NCBI RefSeq assembly: GCF_004349105.1
Contig: NZ_SMLB01000001.1
Coordinates: 298,310 to 362,309 of the forward strand
Reading direction: 5' to 3'
Length of the DNA stretch: 64,000 nt
Source: Jiangella aurantiaca
GTDB lineage: Bacteria > Actinomycetota > Actinomycetes > Jiangellales > Jiangellaceae
Below, piece after piece: positions 60,566 to 64,000 of the stretch. A program made the position numbers and the translations under genes. The notes beneath the pieces were generated by a model. That model had not been told where the DNA came from, ran no database searches, and saw nothing but the letters and a program-made list of their open reading frames with translations. The first letter of the stretch is position 1. Each line of letters starts with the position of its first letter.

Positions 60566-60730
60566 CTCGCCTCCTCGTTCCGGCCTTCATTGGCCGCGGT
60601 GGTGCAGGTGTGAGCGTTAACAACAGCGTCTGAGTCCGTCATAGACCGGTGTGACCTGTGATGTGTGAAATACTGCACTCGCGCGGAAGAGCGGTCAAGA
60701 CCGCCCGATCCGCGGGCCGCCCAGGGTGGA

Positions 60731-61129
60731 TCAGAGCTTCCGCATCGACCAGGCGCTCTCGGCGGAGACGGCGACGGCCTCGAGGTCCTGCCCAGTCGAT
60801 GCGAGGACGGCGGCCGCGACCGCGCCCTCGGTGAACGGGGCGTCGGCCAGCCGCACGGCCGGGGCGTCGTCCTCGTCGGCCAGGTCTTCGAGCAGCGTCT
60901 TCGCCGTCAGGACCGAACTGCCCATGTCCATGATCACGCAGACGCCGTCGCCGCTGTCGGCCGAGTTCACGGCGGCCGCGATCAGCTCGATGCTGGTGCC
61001 GAACCGGCCGTCGTCGGTGCCGCCGGCGGGGCGGATGGCGACCGACGGGCCGGCCAGCTCCGCCGCCATCTCGGCGACGGAACCGGCGACCGCCGGGCTG
61101 TGCGAGACCAGCACGATGCCGACCGTCAC
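60731..61129 (-). CDS. dhaM: dihydroxyacetone kinase phosphotransfer subunit DhaM
   Basis: 132 residues, the EIIA-mannose-type domain only, with phospho-His10 in GIVLVSHSPAVA and the segment VCVIMDMGSSVLTAKTLLED. It carries phosphate from the PTS protein HPr to DhaL-bound ADP. The extra HPr and EI-like domains of the E. coli protein are absent, as in most Gram-positive forms. GTG 61129 overlaps the DhaL stop by 4 bp. A functional PTS elsewhere is required. Confidence 0.93.
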   Translation of the reverse strand: MTVGIVLVSHSPAVAGSVAEMAAELAGPSVAIRPAGGTDDGRFGTSIELIAAAVNSADSGDGVCVIMDMGSSVLTAKTLLEDLADEDDAPAVRLADAPFTEGAVAAAVLASTGQDLEAVAVSAESAWSMRKL

Positions 61130-61755
61130 GCCGTGACCTCCGCCAGCGCGCGCAGGATCAGCGCCGTCGACGCGGCGCCGGGGTCCTCGTGGCCGATGCT
61201 GCGGGCACCGAGGTAGCTGGCCCGGCCTTTGCGCGCCTGCAGGGGGACGGTCGCGGCCAGCCCCTGTTCGGCGGCGTCGGCCGCGGCCGCGGCGGCCGCG
61301 GCGATCGGCCCGCCGTCGGCGGCGACCGCCTGGAAGGCGGCGACCGCCGGTGCGAGCGCGTCGATCATCGTCTTGTCGCCCTCGTCCGCGCCGCCCAGTT
61401 CCTTGATCGCCGTCAGCGCGGCCTCCAGTGCCGCGCCCAGCTCCGCCGCCTCGACGGAGGACGCGTCACCGAGCGCCTTCCCAGCGCGGCGGAACGCGCT
61501 GCCGTACAGCGGGCCGGCCGCGCCGCCGGTCTTGGCGACGATGCCGCGGCCGGCGGCGACCAGGACGTCGCCCGGTGTCGTGGGTCCCCGCTCCGCGATG
61601 TTGGTCAGCCCGGCGGCCAGTCCGCGGACCATGTTGGCGCCGTGGTCGCCGTCGCCGATGGCGGCGTCGAGGCCGGTCAGTCGCGCCTCGTCGGTCTTGA
61701 CGGCGGCCTCGGCCGCGGTGATCCAGGCCGTCGCCGTCTCCGTGTCGAACGCCAT
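61126..61755 (-). CDS. dhaL: dihydroxyacetone kinase ADP-binding subunit DhaL
   Basis: 209 residues, all helical. LDAAIGDGDHGANMVRG holds the aspartates that bind Mg-ADP; GAAGPLYGSAFRRAGKAL and ARKGRASYLGARSIGHEDPG are conserved. It donates phosphate to dihydroxyacetone on DhaK. ATG 61755 is preferred; GTG 61761 is also possible. The dhaK stop lies within a few bases. Confidence 0.94.
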   Translation of the reverse strand: MAFDTETATAWITAAEAAVKTDEARLTGLDAAIGDGDHGANMVRGLAAGLTNIAERGPTTPGDVLVAAGRGIVAKTGGAAGPLYGSAFRRAGKALGDASSVEAAELGAALEAALTAIKELGGADEGDKTMIDALAPAVAAFQAVAADGGPIAAAAAAAADAAEQGLAATVPLQARKGRASYLGARSIGHEDPGAASTALILRALAEVTA

Positions 61756-61757
61756 GC

Positions 61758-62750
61758 TCACCGTCCCCAGCGCAGCGCAGGCGTCGACACCGGAGCGTCC
61801 CACAGCCGCAGCAGCTCGTCGTCCAGCGACATCACGGTGATCGAGAAGCCTTCCTGGTCGAGGCTGGTGATGTAGTTGCCGACCAGGCTGCGCGCGACCC
61901 GTCCGCCGTGGCCCTCGATCCAGGCGGCGGCCTCGGCGAACGCGCCGTACAGCTCGATCAGCGGCGTGCCGCCCTGGCCGTTCAGCATCACCAGGACGTC
62001 GCCGGAGATGGGCCGGTCGGCGTGGATGACGTCGAGGGAGTAGCCGACGAGCTCGCGCACCGGCGCCATGGCGCCGCGCTCGCGGCCGGGCTCGCCGTGG
62101 ATGCCCACGCCCAGCTCGACCTCGTCCTCGGCGAGGTCGAAGCCCGGCTTGCCCGCCGCCGGGACGGTGCCGGCGTGCAGCGCGATGGCGAACGACCGCG
62201 TCACCTCGTTGACGTGCGTGGCGATGCGCGCGACGGTGTCGAGGTCGGCGCCCTCCTCGGCGGCGGCGCCGGCGATCTTCTCGACGAACACGGTGCCGCC
62301 CACGCCGCGGCGGCCGGCCGTGTAGGTGGAGTCCTCGACGGCGGCGTCGTCGTTCGTGACGACGCTGACGACGCGGGTGTCCTCGTCCTCGGCCAGCTCG
62401 GCCGCCATGCGGAAGTTGAGCACGTCGCCGGTGTAGTTCTTGACGATGTGCAGCACGCCCGCACCGCTGTCGGCGGCCCTTGTGGCGGCGAGGATCTGGT
62501 CGGGCACCGGTGACGTGTAGACCTCACCGGGCGCCGCGGCGTCGAGCATGCCGTAGCCGACGTAGCCGCCGTGCAGCGGTTCGTGTCCGGAGCCCCCACC
62601 CGAGACCAGTCCCACCTTGCCCGGTGTCGCGCCGGCGGCTCGCGAGACGACCCGGTTCTCCAGGTCGACGGCGAGCGACGGGTGGGCAGCGGCCACGCCG
62701 CGCAGAGCGTCGGCGATGACCGAGTCGGGGGAGTTGATCAGCTTCTTCAT
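61758..62750 (-). CDS. dhaK: dihydroxyacetone kinase substrate-binding subunit DhaK
   Basis: 330 residues. GLVSGGGSGHEPLHGGYVG is the family signature, and His218 in VGIHGEPG forms the covalent hemiaminal with dihydroxyacetone. With DhaL and DhaM it makes dihydroxyacetone phosphate for glycolysis. It is the first gene of the dhaKLM operon, divergent from an IclR regulator, with a TGTCA-N6-TGACA site between. ATG 62750 is the natural start. Confidence 0.95.
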   Translation of the reverse strand: MKKLINSPDSVIADALRGVAAAHPSLAVDLENRVVSRAAGATPGKVGLVSGGGSGHEPLHGGYVGYGMLDAAAPGEVYTSPVPDQILAATRAADSGAGVLHIVKNYTGDVLNFRMAAELAEDEDTRVVSVVTNDDAAVEDSTYTAGRRGVGGTVFVEKIAGAAAEEGADLDTVARIATHVNEVTRSFAIALHAGTVPAAGKPGFDLAEDEVELGVGIHGEPGRERGAMAPVRELVGYSLDVIHADRPISGDVLVMLNGQGGTPLIELYGAFAEAAAWIEGHGGRVARSLVGNYITSLDQEGFSITVMSLDDELLRLWDAPVSTPALRWGR

Positions 62751-62786
62751 CGACGGACCGACCTTTCCGTGCTGGCGAAGCGCGAT

Positions 62787-62802
62787 TGTCATCTGCGTGA
62801 CA
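62787..62802. promoter_or_regulatory. candidate operator between dhaK and iclR
   Basis: TGTCA-TCTGCG-TGACA, an inverted repeat in the 110-bp divergent region. Likely bound by the adjacent IclR protein. Confidence 0.5.
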
Positions 62803-62847
62803 CAGTACGCGCGAAACGGGCCTCCGGACCGGGCACCGGCGAACCTC

Positions 62848-62853
62848 TATGGT
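62848..62853 (+). promoter_or_regulatory. candidate -10 box of the IclR gene
   Basis: TATGGT, 7 nt before GTG 62861. The ATG at 62849 falls inside this box and is therefore unlikely to be the start. Confidence 0.55.
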
Positions 62854-62860
62854 TGTCGCC

Positions 62861-63490
62861 GTGGTGGAGATCTCGCAGACGCTCGATCGCGGCCTCCGTC
62901 TGCTCGAGATCCTGTCCGGGGCGAGCGACGGGCTCACCGTCGCCCAGGCGTCCGCCGTCCTGGGCGTCAACCGCACGATCGTCTACCGCCTGCTGGCGAC
63001 GCTGGAGCAGCACGGCCTGGTGCGCCGGGTCGCCGGCGGCCGGTTCAGCGTCGGCTTCGGCGTGTTGACGCTGGCCGGCAGCGTGCAGCCGTCGCTGCGG
63101 CAGGTGGCGCAGCCCGTGCTGCGTGCGCTCGCCGAGGACGTCGGCGCGACGGCACACCTCACCATCGCCGACGGCGCCGAGGCACTGGCCGTCGCGGTGG
63201 TCGAGCCGACCCGCACCGACTACCACGTCGCCTACCGGGTCGGCTCGCGGCACCCGCTGGAGCGCGGCGCCGCCGGCCGGGCCGTCCTCGCCGGGCGGGA
63301 GGGTTCGCGGGGCTTCGTCAGCACGACGGGCGAGCTGCAGACCGGCGCCAGCGGCGTGGCCGCGCCGGTGCTCGGCGTGCCCGGCGTCGAGGCGAGCGTC
63401 GGCGTCATCGCGCTCGGTGCGCTGGACGACGACACCGTCGGGCCGCGGGTGGTCGAGGCGGCGGCGGAGCTGGCGTCGCGGCTCGGCTGA
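62861..63490 (+). CDS. IclR-family transcriptional regulator
   Basis: 209 residues. The winged HTH is at the start (QTLDRGLRLLEILSGASDGL, VNRTIVYRLLATLEQHGLVR) and the GAF-like effector domain follows (ATAHLTIADGAEALAVAVVE, VGSRHPLERGAAGRAVLAGR). Slightly short for the family (about 250). GTG 62861 fits both the leaderless promoter and the HTH start. Divergent from dhaKLM, which it probably controls in response to dihydroxyacetone or a related metabolite. Confidence 0.9.
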   Translation: MVEISQTLDRGLRLLEILSGASDGLTVAQASAVLGVNRTIVYRLLATLEQHGLVRRVAGGRFSVGFGVLTLAGSVQPSLRQVAQPVLRALAEDVGATAHLTIADGAEALAVAVVEPTRTDYHVAYRVGSRHPLERGAAGRAVLAGREGSRGFVSTTGELQTGASGVAAPVLGVPGVEASVGVIALGALDDDTVGPRVVEAAAELASRLG

Positions 63491-63497
63491 CGCTGCC

Positions 63498-64000
63498 TCA
63501 GCCGGCGACGGTGACCTCGATCTCGTTCGAGACCATCTCCTCGGCGTCGACGCTGACGACGCGGAACAGGTTCGGGCCGGGCGCGTCGGTGGCGACGGAG
63601 CCGCTGAACGTGCCATCCGCGCGGGTGGTGAGGGTGATGGGCCGGCTGGAGGGGTAGTCCTGCCATTCGCCGTCGCCGACCTTGTGCTGCAGCGTCACCT
63701 GGACGCCCGCCTCGACCGGCTCGAGCGTCCCGGCCAGCGCGATCAGGTCGTTCGGCGCGACGCTGACCGGGTCGGCGGTGAGCGTCAGGCCCTCTTCGGG
63801 TGCGGGCTCGCCCGGCGCCGACATGCCGGGGTCCGAGCTGCGCGCGTCGCCGGGTTGCTCGCCGTCGTCGGGGCGGGAGCCGAACCAGGCGCCGCCGGCG
63901 AACCCGAGCACAGCGGCGACGGCGAGGCAGGCGGCCAGCGCGCCGGCCGTGGCCTGGCCGGGCGGTCCGCCGCCGGCGCGGCGGGGCGCGGTGCGGGTGG
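63498..64000 (-). CDS. membrane-anchored protein, partial at the window edge
   Basis: The reading frame is open from the end of the window to the stop at 63498, so the true start lies beyond 64000. Visible are a basic, Pro/Gly-rich cytoplasmic part, a transmembrane helix (ATAGALAACLAVAAVLGFAG), an acidic linker and a C-terminal beta domain (LTLTADPVSVAPNDLIALAG, VQVTLQHKVGDGEWQDYPSS, VVSVDAEEMVSNEIEVTVAG) resembling an Ig-like fold outside the cell. No family recognised. It converges on the IclR gene with 7 nt between stops. Confidence 0.75.
   Translation of the reverse strand, partial: TRTAPRRAGGGPPGQATAGALAACLAVAAVLGFAGGAWFGSRPDDGEQPGDARSSDPGMSAPGEPAPEEGLTLTADPVSVAPNDLIALAGTLEPVEAGVQVTLQHKVGDGEWQDYPSSRPITLTTRADGTFSGSVATDAPGPNLFRVVSVDAEEMVSNEIEVTVAG

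Noticed and set aside
62849..62860. ATG 62849 as start of the IclR protein
   Set aside because: It lies inside the TATGGT -10 box and adds residues not typical of the family.
1..64000. tRNA, rRNA, insertion sequence or prophage genes
   Set aside because: None could be recognised on either strand.

Overview
This is a 64 kb piece of a very GC-rich chromosome with dense, mostly third-position-G/C genes, frequent GTG starts, many 4-bp stop/start overlaps (ATGA/GTGA) and Tat-dependent exported enzymes. Everything points to an actinomycete (Actinomycetota): a RamB-type regulator beside isocitrate lyase, DUF3039, DUF3052, BioY/EcfT, an ABC sugar importer without its own ATPase, and apparently leaderless genes with a TANNNT box 6-8 nt before the start codon. 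I cannot fix the genus from sequence alone. No rRNA, tRNA, CRISPR array, phage or intact transposon was seen; it reads as ordinary chromosome with accessory metabolic loci.

Layout. 0-5 kb: a small secreted beta-rich protein, a PPOX flavoprotein, two MmyB-like XRE regulators, an ankyrin protein and an O6-alkylguanine-DNA alkyltransferase. 5.1-8.8 kb: a biotin-uptake operon bioY / acyl-CoA ligase / thiolase-like / EcfT with no ECF ATPase. 8.8-13.5 kb: exported PhoD phosphatase, a PGRP amidase with FG-GAP repeats, and a secreted PHP metallohydrolase. 13.5-18.2 kb: membrane proteins, an ABC-ATPase relic, a CPBP protease, DUF3052 and a kelch-like lipoprotein. 18.3-21.8 kb: a circularly permuted ATP-grasp / alpha-E / transglutaminase operon. 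21.9-24.5 kb: a low-complexity exported protein with a two-component system. 24.7-27.9 kb: two CNNM/CorC membrane proteins and a SAM hydrolase. 28-31.4 kb: YCII protein, frameshifted TetR, MMPL transporter. 31.6-32.9 kb: a single-chain PheS-like ligase behind a candidate attenuator leader peptide. 33-41.4 kb: a LacI-controlled divergent sugar locus (sulfatase and amylo-1,6-glucosidase-like enzyme against LacI, binding protein and two permeases). 41.5-47 kb: a large LuxR ATPase, ACT-malic enzyme and YqgE. 47.4-52.6 kb: calpain-like protease pair, DUF3039, MFS transporter and helicase. 52.6-57.5 kb: a broken small gene, an amidase, and ramB/aceA. 57.6-64 kb: GH127 arabinofuranosidase with a LamG-like insertion, dhaKLM with a divergent IclR regulator, and a gene running off the end.

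Between genes sit two families of short palindromic repeats that I could assemble by eye: family A (three copies of about 75 bp with 16-21 bp terminal inverted repeats and a shared core, one copy inverted) and family B (three 70-bp copies, every one between convergent genes). The most interesting regions are the PheS-like ligase with its attenuator, the biotin operon that lacks an ATPase and carries a thiolase without its C-terminal catalytic cysteine, the ATP-grasp/alpha-E/transglutaminase cassette, the calpain-like protease pair, and the repeat families.
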